The notes: generated by a model not told the origin, from the letters alone. A stretch of DNA of 7,603 nucleotides from UBA4207 sp964352405 (GCA_964352405.1 CAYGRY010000102.1:1-7603); one strand, 5' to 3'; shown: positions 1 to 6,040, numbered from the stretch's first letter. Numbers and translations are program-made.

Positions 1-703
1 ACCGATTTCTGTCGTCACTGACTTAGTGCCGGATTTAATTCCTGATCTTGCAAGTGAAGAAGAGGCCGAAGAAGTTGCTGAAGTTGTTGAAGAAAAACCA
101 GTTGAAAAAATTGAAAGAATAGAAACGATAAAAGATCGACCTGCTATCATTTTTATTAAAGGCCTAAGTCTTTCGAGTTCAAGTGGCGATGGCCTTGAAG
201 ATATGGCCAGTGCCATTCCTAAATCAGAAGTTTATTCATGGTCAGAAAAAGACGAAGTGGTAGAATCAATTCTTAAGCGTCCACGCACTCAGCCTGTGAT
301 TTTAATCGGTCATAGTCTTGGATCCGATACTGCCGTTGAAGTGGCTCAAGAATTAAATAAAATTGAATATGGTTTTAGAAAAGTTGATTTACTAGTAACT
401 CTTGATTCAGTTGGTTTTAATAACGATATTATTTCTCAAAATGTAAAAACCAATTTGAATTTCATTGGCGATGATTGGTACGGTATTAATGATTCCCCTA
501 ATATCGCAAGAAATACTGACTATACCAATGTGATTAATGAACTTCGTGGTGATACCCATCGTGGTATTGAAAATAGTGAAGAAGTTCAGCTTAAAGTTTT
601 TGAAAGAATTGATGCTCTATTAAAAGGAGCAGTCGCTCAGCAAATGTCGACGAAATTATCAATTCAAGCTCATAAAGACCTTAAAGGTCACTCTCTACAA
701 TAA
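1..703 (+). CDS. Alpha/beta-hydrolase-like protein, 5' end outside the window
   Basis: The reading frame is open to the left edge (first whole codon at 2), so the gene is truncated there. A GTG at 26 is in frame but has no Shine-Dalgarno sequence, so I do not take it as the start. Residue numbers below count from that GTG. After a short PD-L repeat and a Glu/Val-rich acidic stretch (about 10-35), a compact alpha/beta fold follows. It has a hydrophobic strand (IIFIKGL), then a strand leading into a GHSLG nucleophile elbow (95-99, Ser97), then LVTLD (Asp127) and DTH (His178). This order fits a Ser-Asp-His triad of lipase, esterase or thioesterase type. The substrate cannot be told. The Glu-rich segment looks like a flexible linker after an unseen N-terminal part, so location (cytoplasm, lipoprotein or secreted) is unknown. 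The 3' end overlaps the convergent tatD by 9 bp. Family confidence is moderate; specific function is unassigned. Confidence 0.75.
   Translation, partial: PISVVTDLVPDLIPDLASEEEAEEVAEVVEEKPVEKIERIETIKDRPAIIFIKGLSLSSSSGDGLEDMASAIPKSEVYSWSEKDEVVESILKRPRTQPVILIGHSLGSDTAVEVAQELNKIEYGFRKVDLLVTLDSVGFNNDIISQNVKTNLNFIGDDWYGINDSPNIARNTDYTNVINELRGDTHRGIENSEEVQLKVFERIDALLKGAVAQQMSTKLSIQAHKDLKGHSLQ
677..689 (-). terminator. Weak candidate terminator hairpin after tatD
   Basis: GACCTT-A-AAGGTC is a perfect inverted repeat. Read on the minus strand it begins 5 nt after the tatD stop and is followed by TTTATG. The stem is short (5-6 bp with a tiny loop) and the U-tract is poor, so at best this is a weak end signal for the six-gene operon. 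It lies inside the last codons of the convergent hydrolase gene. Confidence 0.3.
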
Positions 704-1456
704 GAATAAATTTTTTGCATTCTCAGTTGTTACACGAAGAACTTCATCAACACTGATATTTTTGATCTCTGCAATCTTGGCGGCGACAAATGGCAAATTA
801 AAAGGCGCGTTCTCTTTTCCACGGTGAGGAATAGGCGCAAGAAAGGGTGAGTCTGTTTCTATTAAAATTCTATCAAGTGGAGTTAACTCAACAATGTCTC
901 TAACATTTTGAGCATTCTTAAAAGTAATGATGCCGTTAAAGCCAATATGAAACCCAAGAGCGAGCACCGTTTTTGCAAGCTCTGGAGTGGATGTAAAAGA
1001 GTGGATGACTCCTTTTCTAGCTAGCTTGGGTGCGAGTTCATTTAAAATCTGTGCCGTATCATCTTCAGCTTCTCGAGTATGAATCACAACTGGTTTTTGA
1101 TGATTGATGGCAATGATGAGCTGGCGTTTAAAAGCATCCATCTGAAGTTGTCTTGGAGAATTATCATAATGATAATCAAGTCCAATTTCACCTACGGCGA
1201 CAACTTTTTGTTGAGTAAGATTAAAGATTATTTTTGCTTCGACTTCATCATTATATTTTGAAGCATCATGTGGATGAATCCCCTGAGTACAGAAAATATC
1301 TGGATTATTGGCAGCGATGCCTAAGACAGAATCCAGATTATCAGGGGAGACAGCGATCGTTATAATCTTTTCGACACCTGCCTGTTTAGACAATGTTAAA
1401 GTTTCGGCCAATGGCCTGTCTTTTAAATAGTCTAAATGGCAATGTGTCTCAATCAT
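695..1456 (-). CDS. tatD: TatD-family metal-dependent deoxyribonuclease
   Basis: This is a cytoplasmic TIM-barrel metallohydrolase of the TatD/YcfH family, which has 3'-5' exonuclease activity on DNA and is linked to DNA repair and quality control. At 253 residues it is typical full length. The metal ligands are all visible: THCHLD at 4-9 (His5, His7), GEIGLDYH at 89-96 (Glu90), VIHTREA at 124-130 (His126), IHSF at 151-154 (His152) and ETDSPFLAP at 200-208 (Asp202). The family-typical HRGKENAP follows at 211-218. The ATG overlaps the stop of the upstream VKOR-DsbA gene as TAATG. The preceding bases (ACAAAGTA) contain no Shine-Dalgarno sequence, so translation probably depends on termination-reinitiation coupling. 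It is the last gene of the operon. Despite the name, the family is not part of the Tat exporter. Which paralogue (TatD, YcfH or YjjV) it matches cannot be settled here. Confidence 0.95.
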   Translation of the reverse strand: MIETHCHLDYLKDRPLAETLTLSKQAGVEKIITIAVSPDNLDSVLGIAANNPDIFCTQGIHPHDASKYNDEVEAKIIFNLTQQKVVAVGEIGLDYHYDNSPRQLQMDAFKRQLIIAINHQKPVVIHTREAEDDTAQILNELAPKLARKGVIHSFTSTPELAKTVLALGFHIGFNGIITFKNAQNVRDIVELTPLDRILIETDSPFLAPIPHRGKENAPFNLPFVAAKIAEIKNISVDEVLRVTTENAKNLFLL

Positions 1457-2598
1457 TACTTTGTTGATCTCGTGACTAATTCATCCATTAAAACTTGTAG
1501 TTGATTAAATGGTAGAACGCCTTCAATTTTAACACCGTTTAAAAGAACAGTTGGTGTTGACCTAATATTAAAGGGAGCTGCACTGCTAACGATGGCCTTA
1601 ACTTTCTCTTTAGTGTCTTCCGACTTATAGCAATCAACAACATTTTCTCTTTTTGCAATTCCTTCAATAAGTGAATCTGATAAAGAGTCTTGATTAGAGA
1701 AGAGCTCACTTTCAATTTCAGGGAATTTTTCTGGTAGGCAATAAGCAAGGTAAGCCGCTTTACAAGCAAACGGGTGAAGACTTCTCTCCATCGTTGCGTT
1801 ACAAGCAGGATCTAGAGGGTAGAACATATACTGGATATTAATTTGGCCTTTGTACTGACGAGCAGCCTTGTGAAGCTGTTCAGACATGGCCTTACAAGCA
1901 GGACATTGGAAATCAGAAAACTTAGTGACTTGAATTGGTGCTGCTTGGAAATCTTCTGTTGAGCTAACCAGTCTAAACATTGATTGCTGTTCAGGTGCAC
2001 CAAGATCTGGAAGGGAATCAAATTGCTGAATAAGACTTGAAGCCAGTGCTTCATTCTTTTGTGCTTTTTCAGCAGTGTACATATAGGCACCAACAGAAGT
2101 TGCCGCAAATAAAACGCCAACACTAATAATTGGAACAATTGTAGGTCTAAACGATTTGATATTTCGATTAAAGATAAAGAAAGCACCAAACGACAGGAGG
2201 TAATAAAGTGTGCACATTGGGCAAAGTGAGCCGAGTGAAGCAATTGAATAAATAAATAAAACAACACACCCAATAAGATTAACCGTTAGAATAAACTTCA
2301 TCGTACTTTCATAGCCTGGGCTATTAAATAAATAGCCGGCCAATAATAAAATTCCAATCAGAAAACCAAAAATCGAAATCGGAATACCTGCAATATTTGA
2401 AATTGGAGAGTGAGTGGCTGCATCACAGTTTAAAAAGCCACTAATGTCACAAAGGGCTGAAGCAGAGCCAAGTCCATCTGGAAACTTAATGGCAAAATAA
2501 TGATTAGTAAGATACGCCGTCGTCGCGATAATCGCGATGCCAAGAGTGACAATGAGAGCATGAGTCAGTGTTTTGTTTGAACGATAGACGGATTGCAT
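1456..2598 (-). CDS. VKOR-DsbA fusion (disulfide-bond oxidoreductase)
   Basis: This inner-membrane protein joins both halves of a disulfide relay. The N-terminal domain (about 10-175) is vitamin K epoxide reductase-like, with hydrophobic helices near 13-30, 72-92, 102-121, 127-145 and 153-173. It has the loop cysteine pair Cys50/Cys58 and the quinone-side CPMC at 126-129. The C-terminal domain (about 220-375) is a DsbA-like thioredoxin fold with CPAC at 232-235 and a cis-proline STPT at 348-351, expected to face the periplasm. By family logic, substrate thiols pass electrons from CPAC to Cys50/Cys58, then CPMC, then quinone, replacing separate DsbA and DsbB. Further cysteines (266, 279, 287, 323) sit in the helical insert, a pattern I recall for deltaproteobacterial fusions. 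The ATG is preceded by AGGAG with 5-nt spacing. It lies 27 bp after pgeF and overlaps tatD by 1 bp. Confidence 0.93.
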   Translation of the reverse strand: MQSVYRSNKTLTHALIVTLGIAIIATTAYLTNHYFAIKFPDGLGSASALCDISGFLNCDAATHSPISNIAGIPISIFGFLIGILLLAGYLFNSPGYESTMKFILTVNLIGCVVLFIYSIASLGSLCPMCTLYYLLSFGAFFIFNRNIKSFRPTIVPIISVGVLFAATSVGAYMYTAEKAQKNEALASSLIQQFDSLPDLGAPEQQSMFRLVSSTEDFQAAPIQVTKFSDFQCPACKAMSEQLHKAARQYKGQINIQYMFYPLDPACNATMERSLHPFACKAAYLAYCLPEKFPEIESELFSNQDSLSDSLIEGIAKRENVVDCYKSEDTKEKVKAIVSSAAPFNIRSTPTVLLNGVKIEGVLPFNQLQVLMDELVTRSTK

Positions 2599-2625
2599 TA
2601 CTACTCCTGAATGATATTTTATTTA

Positions 2626-3213
2626 TTATATATTAATTGTCTTACTTGTGAACACGTTCCAATTACGTTTCGACGTTTTATCTAAACGAAAGCTATGAAA
2701 CTGGTCATTTTTATAAGTACATAGTTTAGCATCATCAATCTGGATGCCGGTGTAAGCAGTTTGTAGGCCAATGGTTAATTCTTTCAATAGATCAAAAGTG
2801 AGCTTTCCATCAGGGTGTTGGCGAAAAGAGCTGGAATTTGGGAAATGCTGGTAAAAGTCCTTTTGAACCTCGAATTGATCAGCACTGATATGGGGACCGA
2901 TAAAAGCATAGATAGGCTCAATGGCTTTAACTTGAGGTTCAAGATAAATTTTGTCCGCTAAACCTCTCCACCCTGCATGAAAAAAGACGTCCCCCGCTTT
3001 CCCATGAATAACAACGGGCAAGCAGTCTGCGGTAATGATGGCCCAAGGTTTAGTTTGTTTACCGTAGATACCATCAGCTTTCTTGTCTTCATTTTCGTGG
3101 TTAAAATCGACGCCGTGAACTTGATGTACACGAAAGCAGTCGAATTCAGGCTTTGAGTCAAAAGTTTGAAAGATACCAAAATCAAACTCTTTTTGAAAAA
3201 GGCATTGGCTCAC
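2626..3213 (-). CDS. pgeF: PgeF/YfiH-family protein (polyphenol oxidase/purine nucleoside phosphorylase family)
   Basis: This is a YfiH (PF02578) protein. Family members are credited with purine nucleoside phosphorylase/adenosine deaminase activity, and E. coli PgeF removes mis-incorporated L-Ser from UDP-MurNAc. The older laccase label is historic. Visible motifs are VHQVHG (29-34, His33), ADG (47-49), TADCLPVVIH (61-70, Cys64), HAGWRGL (79-85, His79), IGPHI (105-109), FEV (114-116), CTY (165-167) and SFR (174-176). The His-Cys-His metal set is complete. At 195 residues it is shorter than the roughly 240 of E. coli YfiH. The missing part is the N-terminal segment before VHQVHG, including the usual 'R-GG-S' and 'N-R' elements. 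The GTG start overlaps the rluD stop as GTGA and is preceded by GAGGGA (3219-3224), so translational coupling is likely. rluD-pgeF adjacency is also seen in E. coli. Confidence 0.92.
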   Translation of the reverse strand: MSQCLFQKEFDFGIFQTFDSKPEFDCFRVHQVHGVDFNHENEDKKADGIYGKQTKPWAIITADCLPVVIHGKAGDVFFHAGWRGLADKIYLEPQVKAIEPIYAFIGPHISADQFEVQKDFYQHFPNSSSFRQHPDGKLTFDLLKELTIGLQTAYTGIQIDDAKLCTYKNDQFHSFRLDKTSKRNWNVFTSKTINI

Positions 3214-4202
3214 TCTAGTCCCTCAAGAATTTGTTTGAAGATATCAGGTGGCTCAACCTCAAAGCTTAAGGGTTGTTTCGTAACGGGATGAATAAAACCT
3301 AGTTTCTTAGCGTGAAGAAAGGGGTGTTCATAGGGCTTCATTAATTCTGCCAAATGAGGCGGTAGTCTTTTTCTATGTCTAGCCTGATCGCCGTAGGTTG
3401 GGTCATTGAGAATTGGACATTGCAATAGTCCAGACATATGCACCCTAATTTGATGAGTGCGCCCAGTTTCAAGTTTGCACTTCACATGGGCAAAATCTTT
3501 TTTAAAAGAAATAACATTATAGTGAGTGACTGCTTTTTTCCCACGAACATTTGCAGCCATCTTTTGACGATTTTTTGGATCTCGTCCAATCGTGGACTCT
3601 AGTTTTCCTGATGAGGATATCTTGGCATTATCACAGAGAATAATGGCTTCGTATTCACGGTCGATATCATGCTTAGAAAAAAGTAGAACGAGGCCTTCAT
3701 GGGCAGCTTGATTCTTCGCTACTACCATCACGCCGCTTGTTCCTTTATCTAGTCTATGAACAATCCCAGGGCGAATGACACCCCCAACACCGCTTAGGTC
3801 AGGGCAATGATATAAAATTGCATTAACTAGGGTTCCGTCTGGATTACCTGGAGCAGGGTGAACAACAAGCCCAGCTTGTTTATTAACGATAACGAGATGT
3901 TCATCTTCAAATAAAATATCGAGAGGGATATTTTGGGGAACCGCCTCTAAATTAACTGGTGGTGGAACATCAATTATAATGACAGTGCCACTGGCAGGCA
4001 TTTTGTTAAGACTAAGCTTAATTTCGCTAGAGATATTTCCAGCTTCAAATAATCTTTTTAAAAAAGTTCGTGAAAACTGGGTCTTTTCAGCGAGGAATTG
4101 ATCGAGACGTTTGAAGGTTGCTCGATCATCTTCAGTAATAGGAAGTTCAATGTCTTCAATTTGATCAGTAGAGTCTATTGTCTTATTCGACTCATCATTC
4201 AT
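3210..4202 (-). CDS. rluD: 23S rRNA pseudouridine synthase, RluD type
   Basis: This cytoplasmic RNA-modifying enzyme of the RsuA/RluA superfamily isomerises specific 23S rRNA uridines. The E. coli orthologue acts on helix 69 (1911, 1915, 1917). An acidic N-terminal tail (1-27) precedes an S4 RNA-binding domain (about 30-80, RLDQFLAEK...SRTFLKRL). The catalytic domain has HRLDKGTSG at 149-157 with the catalytic Asp152, REYEAI at 182-187, and the motif LETGRTHQIRVHM at 244-256, followed by the substrate-pocket segment NDPTYG at 266-271. The 330-residue length fits the family. RluD is preferred over RluA or RluC because of the S4 domain and the neighbouring pgeF, but the exact target uridines are inferred. 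The ATG overlaps the upstream stop as TAATG. No clean Shine-Dalgarno sequence is present, and a GC-rich hairpin occupies the ribosome-binding region. Confidence 0.93.
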   Translation of the reverse strand: MNDESNKTIDSTDQIEDIELPITEDDRATFKRLDQFLAEKTQFSRTFLKRLFEAGNISSEIKLSLNKMPASGTVIIIDVPPPVNLEAVPQNIPLDILFEDEHLVIVNKQAGLVVHPAPGNPDGTLVNAILYHCPDLSGVGGVIRPGIVHRLDKGTSGVMVVAKNQAAHEGLVLLFSKHDIDREYEAIILCDNAKISSSGKLESTIGRDPKNRQKMAANVRGKKAVTHYNVISFKKDFAHVKCKLETGRTHQIRVHMSGLLQCPILNDPTYGDQARHRKRLPPHLAELMKPYEHPFLHAKKLGFIHPVTKQPLSFEVEPPDIFKQILEGLE

Positions 4203-4873
4203 TATTGCTCGCCGCGAGCATTCTTCATGATGAATAAGTATGAATTGGCCACTAAGTCAGGATTAAGCTTTAAACATTTTGCATACTGATAAACAAAGCC
4301 ACGTACATAAGCAGGGGCTGGTAGTTTATCGTATTCCTCTTCTTCAATATGGCGAATATAAGTTTTAGAGACTTTAGTCATATCGGCCATGCGAGGAATA
4401 TCAACCGCTTTATATTCTCTAACTTCTTTTAGAAACTTACCTGAAAATTCAGTACAGCTTTCAATCTTCTTTTCAAAATCTTCATTGATACTATAAGTGA
4501 GATCAAATCTCTTCTTGGCCACAATCTTAGACATATTATTATGCTGAGTTGTTTGAGGGGCGCCACGAAGATTATGTTGAGCATCTGGATCTTGATTTCT
4601 AGCGGGGGCAGAGTTTTTATAATTAAGATCTTGATTGATTCCGCGAGCTTGATCGTAAAGTCTGCGCTTATCAGGATCACTTAAAATAGAATACGCTTCA
4701 TCGATTAAATCTATAATTTGGTCACACTCATCTTTAGTCATTAATGAATATAGAGCTAGGCTATCTTGTGAATAAGCATTTTTTGCTCTGACGTAACCTT
4801 TATGTAAATCATCAGTTGAAGCATCTGTTGGAACTTCGAGAACTTCATAATAATTCTTACTTCCTGAATCCAT
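4202..4873 (-). CDS. Degenerate J-domain plus RodZ-type HTH protein
   Basis: Residues 8-77 align with a J domain: YYEVLEV, helix II YVRAKNAY, and helix III to IV ending IDEAYSILSDPDKRRLYDQA. The HPD tripeptide that triggers DnaK ATPase is replaced by SQD (35-37), and an extra segment (DSLALYSLMTKDE) precedes helix III. DnaK stimulation is therefore unlikely. A polar, Asn/Gln-rich linker (about 80-118) leads to a RodZ-like HTH_25 domain at about 147-217, seen in KFLKEVREY, VSKTYIRHIEEEEYDKLP and PAYVRGFVYQYAKCLKL. RodZ normally continues into a transmembrane helix and periplasmic domain; this protein stops at 223 with no hydrophobic segment, so it should be soluble. The ATG at 4873 follows AGGGAGA with good spacing. 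It starts 14 bp after the MinD-like gene, so the two are surely co-transcribed. It could be a DNA-binding regulator or a scaffold; I cannot assign a function. Confidence 0.88.
   Translation of the reverse strand: MDSGSKNYYEVLEVPTDASTDDLHKGYVRAKNAYSQDSLALYSLMTKDECDQIIDLIDEAYSILSDPDKRRLYDQARGINQDLNYKNSAPARNQDPDAQHNLRGAPQTTQHNNMSKIVAKKRFDLTYSINEDFEKKIESCTEFSGKFLKEVREYKAVDIPRMADMTKVSKTYIRHIEEEEYDKLPAPAYVRGFVYQYAKCLKLNPDLVANSYLFIMKNARGEQ
4206..4220 (-). repeat. GC-rich inverted repeat at the rluD start
   Basis: On the minus strand TGCTCG-CGG-CGAGCA forms a 6-bp, mostly G-C stem with a 3-nt loop, in otherwise AT-rich DNA. It covers the last codons of the J-like/HTH gene and ends next to the TAATG stop/start junction of rluD. 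The only purine-rich ribosome-binding candidate (GGCGAG) lies inside the stem. That suggests rluD is translated mainly by ribosomes arriving from the upstream gene, which would melt the hairpin. The inverted repeat is visible directly; the role is inferred. Confidence 0.5.
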
Positions 4874-4887
4874 GATTCTCCCTAAAC

Positions 4888-5904
4888 CTATATATTGAGT
4901 AGTCGATGAACGATTCGATCAAAATTTGAAACAAGAGCAGAGTTTGGAAACTCCATCAGTAATGGCTTACGTTTTTTTACCGACTGCCAAACCGTTGCAT
5001 CGTACTCAAGGTAACCAACATAATCGAGATTCATTCCAAAATATTTACGACAAATTATTTTCATCGAAAAACCAATATCTACATCGGCTTGTGTACGAAC
5101 TTGATTGATCACAAGCTTTGGTTGTAGCTTGGCAATTTCAGCTTTGAGTTTATGTCCCATTTGTGGATTGATCTCAATGACTCTTGCCATAAGATCAGCA
5201 GGCGTAGAATTTTGATGAATTTTTGCATTCATCGCTTGATCGATAAGTGGACCAATTTCTAACAGATCTTCTGCCATTTTTAGTTTGCGGTGATACACCG
5301 ACTTAATGAAACGATATGTGTTTTCAATTGAAGTTGGTTCTGGAAGAGCAGTTAGAATTCCTTGATCGGCTGAGATAAAGAAATCCAATGTATTGTATGA
5401 AGTACCAGCACCTAAATCTAAAATAACGTAATCAGCATCAAGTTCACCTAAGCGTGCAAGAATTTTTGCCTTATGCATTTGGCGAAGGTTTGCAATTCCA
5501 ACATCATCTTGAGCACCGCTGATAATCGCAAGGTTATCGATTGCCGTTGGTGTAATAAGATCGTTGAGTGAAGAAACTTTTTTAGTGAGATAGTCTGAAA
5601 GTGTCTTATCTGGAATTGGAACACCTAAACAGGTGTGAAGATTGGCACCACCAAGATCGAGATCCACCGCCACGACTCTGTAGCCCATTAAAGCCAGACA
5701 AATTGAAACGTTTGCTGTCACTAAGGACTTACCAACGCCACCTTTACCGCCACCAATGGCCCAGATTTTAGCGTTACGTGAGCCCTTTATATGAGAGCTC
5801 ATATCGTTTTCATTATGAGAAAAGAGTGATCCACCCGGACGGGACACGTCGCTTTCCTTGCTAGTAAAACCATCTTCATTGATGGAGACAGTTAAGAAAA
5901 CCAT
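4888..5904 (-). CDS. MinD/ParA-family (FlhG-like) ATPase
   Basis: This is a deviant Walker P-loop ATPase of the SIMIBI MinD/ParA/FlhG group, which form ATP-dependent dimers that position structures in the cell. After a poorly structured N-terminus (1-44) come the deviant Walker A GGGKGGVGKS (51-60, signature Lys54, Lys59), the switch I strand VVAVDLDLGGANLH (77-90) and switch II VILDLGAGTS (160-169, Asp163). A helical insert (about 205-262) precedes the guanine-loop-like strand LVINQVR (264-270), and YVGYLEYD with KRKPLL follow. At 338 residues it is longer than E. coli MinD (about 270) because of the tail and insert. No minC, minE or flhF is adjacent, so the cargo is unknown. The start is uncertain. 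The ATG at 5904 has AAGGA abutting it with no spacing, whereas an in-frame GTG at 5847-5845 (residue 20) has AAGGAA 6 nt upstream. It heads the operon. Confidence 0.88.
   Translation of the reverse strand: MVFLTVSINEDGFTSKESDVSRPGGSLFSHNENDMSSHIKGSRNAKIWAIGGGKGGVGKSLVTANVSICLALMGYRVVAVDLDLGGANLHTCLGVPIPDKTLSDYLTKKVSSLNDLITPTAIDNLAIISGAQDDVGIANLRQMHKAKILARLGELDADYVILDLGAGTSYNTLDFFISADQGILTALPEPTSIENTYRFIKSVYHRKLKMAEDLLEIGPLIDQAMNAKIHQNSTPADLMARVIEINPQMGHKLKAEIAKLQPKLVINQVRTQADVDIGFSMKIICRKYFGMNLDYVGYLEYDATVWQSVKKRKPLLMEFPNSALVSNFDRIVHRLLNI
5854..5859 (-). promoter_or_regulatory. Ribosome-binding site favouring a later GTG start
   Basis: AAGGAA on the minus strand lies 6 nt before the GTG at 5847-5845, in frame with the MinD-like ATPase. 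This spacing is better than at the ATG at 5904, where AAGGA directly abuts the start codon. It would give a 319-residue product that keeps every ATPase motif. It may be the real start, but the site is also compatible with chance within coding sequence. Confidence 0.35.
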
Positions 5905-5920
5905 TCCTTAGGCAGTTAAG
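5889..5920 (-). repeat. Direct repeat CTTAACTG flanking the ATPase start
   Basis: On the minus strand CTTAACTG occurs at 5920-5913 and again at 5896-5889, 24 bp apart, one copy upstream and one just inside the first codons. The bases between them contain TAAGG plus the ATG at 5904. CTTA of the upstream copy can pair with TAAG next to the ribosome-binding site. Only an 8-bp match is seen, so coincidence is possible. Confidence 0.25.
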
Positions 5921-5992
5921 CAAGGTTTTCGCTTTAAATGACTGTTTTTTTAGGGACTTAAAAGATGCTGAGTGGCGTAATTTTTGCGTAGT

Positions 5993-6023
5993 TTCTAGAT
6001 CAATGGAGCATATTGGTCTAGAA
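5993..6023. promoter_or_regulatory. 31-bp near-perfect dyad, candidate operator
   Basis: The arms TTCTAGATCAAT (5993-6004) and ATTGGTCTAGAA (6012-6023) are 12-bp inverted repeats around a 7-bp centre, with a single T-G mispair (6000/6016) that would be a G-U wobble in RNA. The dyad lies between the divergent MinD-like operon and the membrane kinase gene, 12 bp upstream of the kinase ribosome-binding site. There is no T-tract on either side, so it is not a terminator. It overlaps TAGAAT (6019-6024), a possible -10 box. It looks like a homodimer-type repressor operator or a 5'-leader hairpin; the binding factor is unknown. Confidence 0.6.
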
Positions 6024-6024
6024 T
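5996..6024 (+). promoter_or_regulatory. Possible promoter of the membrane kinase gene
   Basis: TAGAAT at 6019-6024 matches the sigma70 -10 consensus at five of six positions. The -35 at 17-bp spacing (TAGATC, 5996-6001) is poor. An alternative is TTGCGT (5984-5989) with CATATT (6009-6014) at a long 19-bp spacer. Either arrangement overlaps the dyad and supports a translation start at 6045 rather than 6003. Confidence 0.25.
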
Positions 6025-6035
6025 TCACGAAAGAA

Positions 6036-6040
6036 AGGAG
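6036..6040 (+). promoter_or_regulatory. Ribosome-binding site fixing the start at 6045
   Basis: GAAAGGAG ends 4 nt before the ATG at 6045. The upstream in-frame ATG at 6003 has no Shine-Dalgarno sequence and lies inside the dyad, so 6045 is the supported start. Confidence 0.8.

Noticed and set aside
1812..2273. Open frame of 153 codons on the minus strand inside the VKOR-DsbA gene, and similar ones at 1539-1769, 2958-3185 and 4429-4680
   Set aside because: Each lies entirely inside a well-supported gene in another frame, has low-complexity Leu/Ser/Lys-rich translation and shows no family motif.
2626..3213. Multicopper laccase
   Set aside because: The name is a historic label of the YfiH family; the multicopper His-X-His motifs of true laccases are absent.
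4640..4852. Canonical DnaJ co-chaperone
   Set aside because: The HPD tripeptide is replaced by SQD and there is no Gly/Phe or zinc-finger region.
4888..4940. C-terminal amphipathic membrane-targeting helix of the MinD-like ATPase
   Set aside because: The last helix (FDRIVHRLL) resembles the ordinary closing helix of FlhG/ParA proteins, and no extra tail follows it.
4926..5108. Antisense open frame over the ATPase gene, and similar ones at 1079-1261 and 4098-4289
   Set aside because: They are short, have no ribosome-binding site, are antisense to conserved domains and resemble no family.
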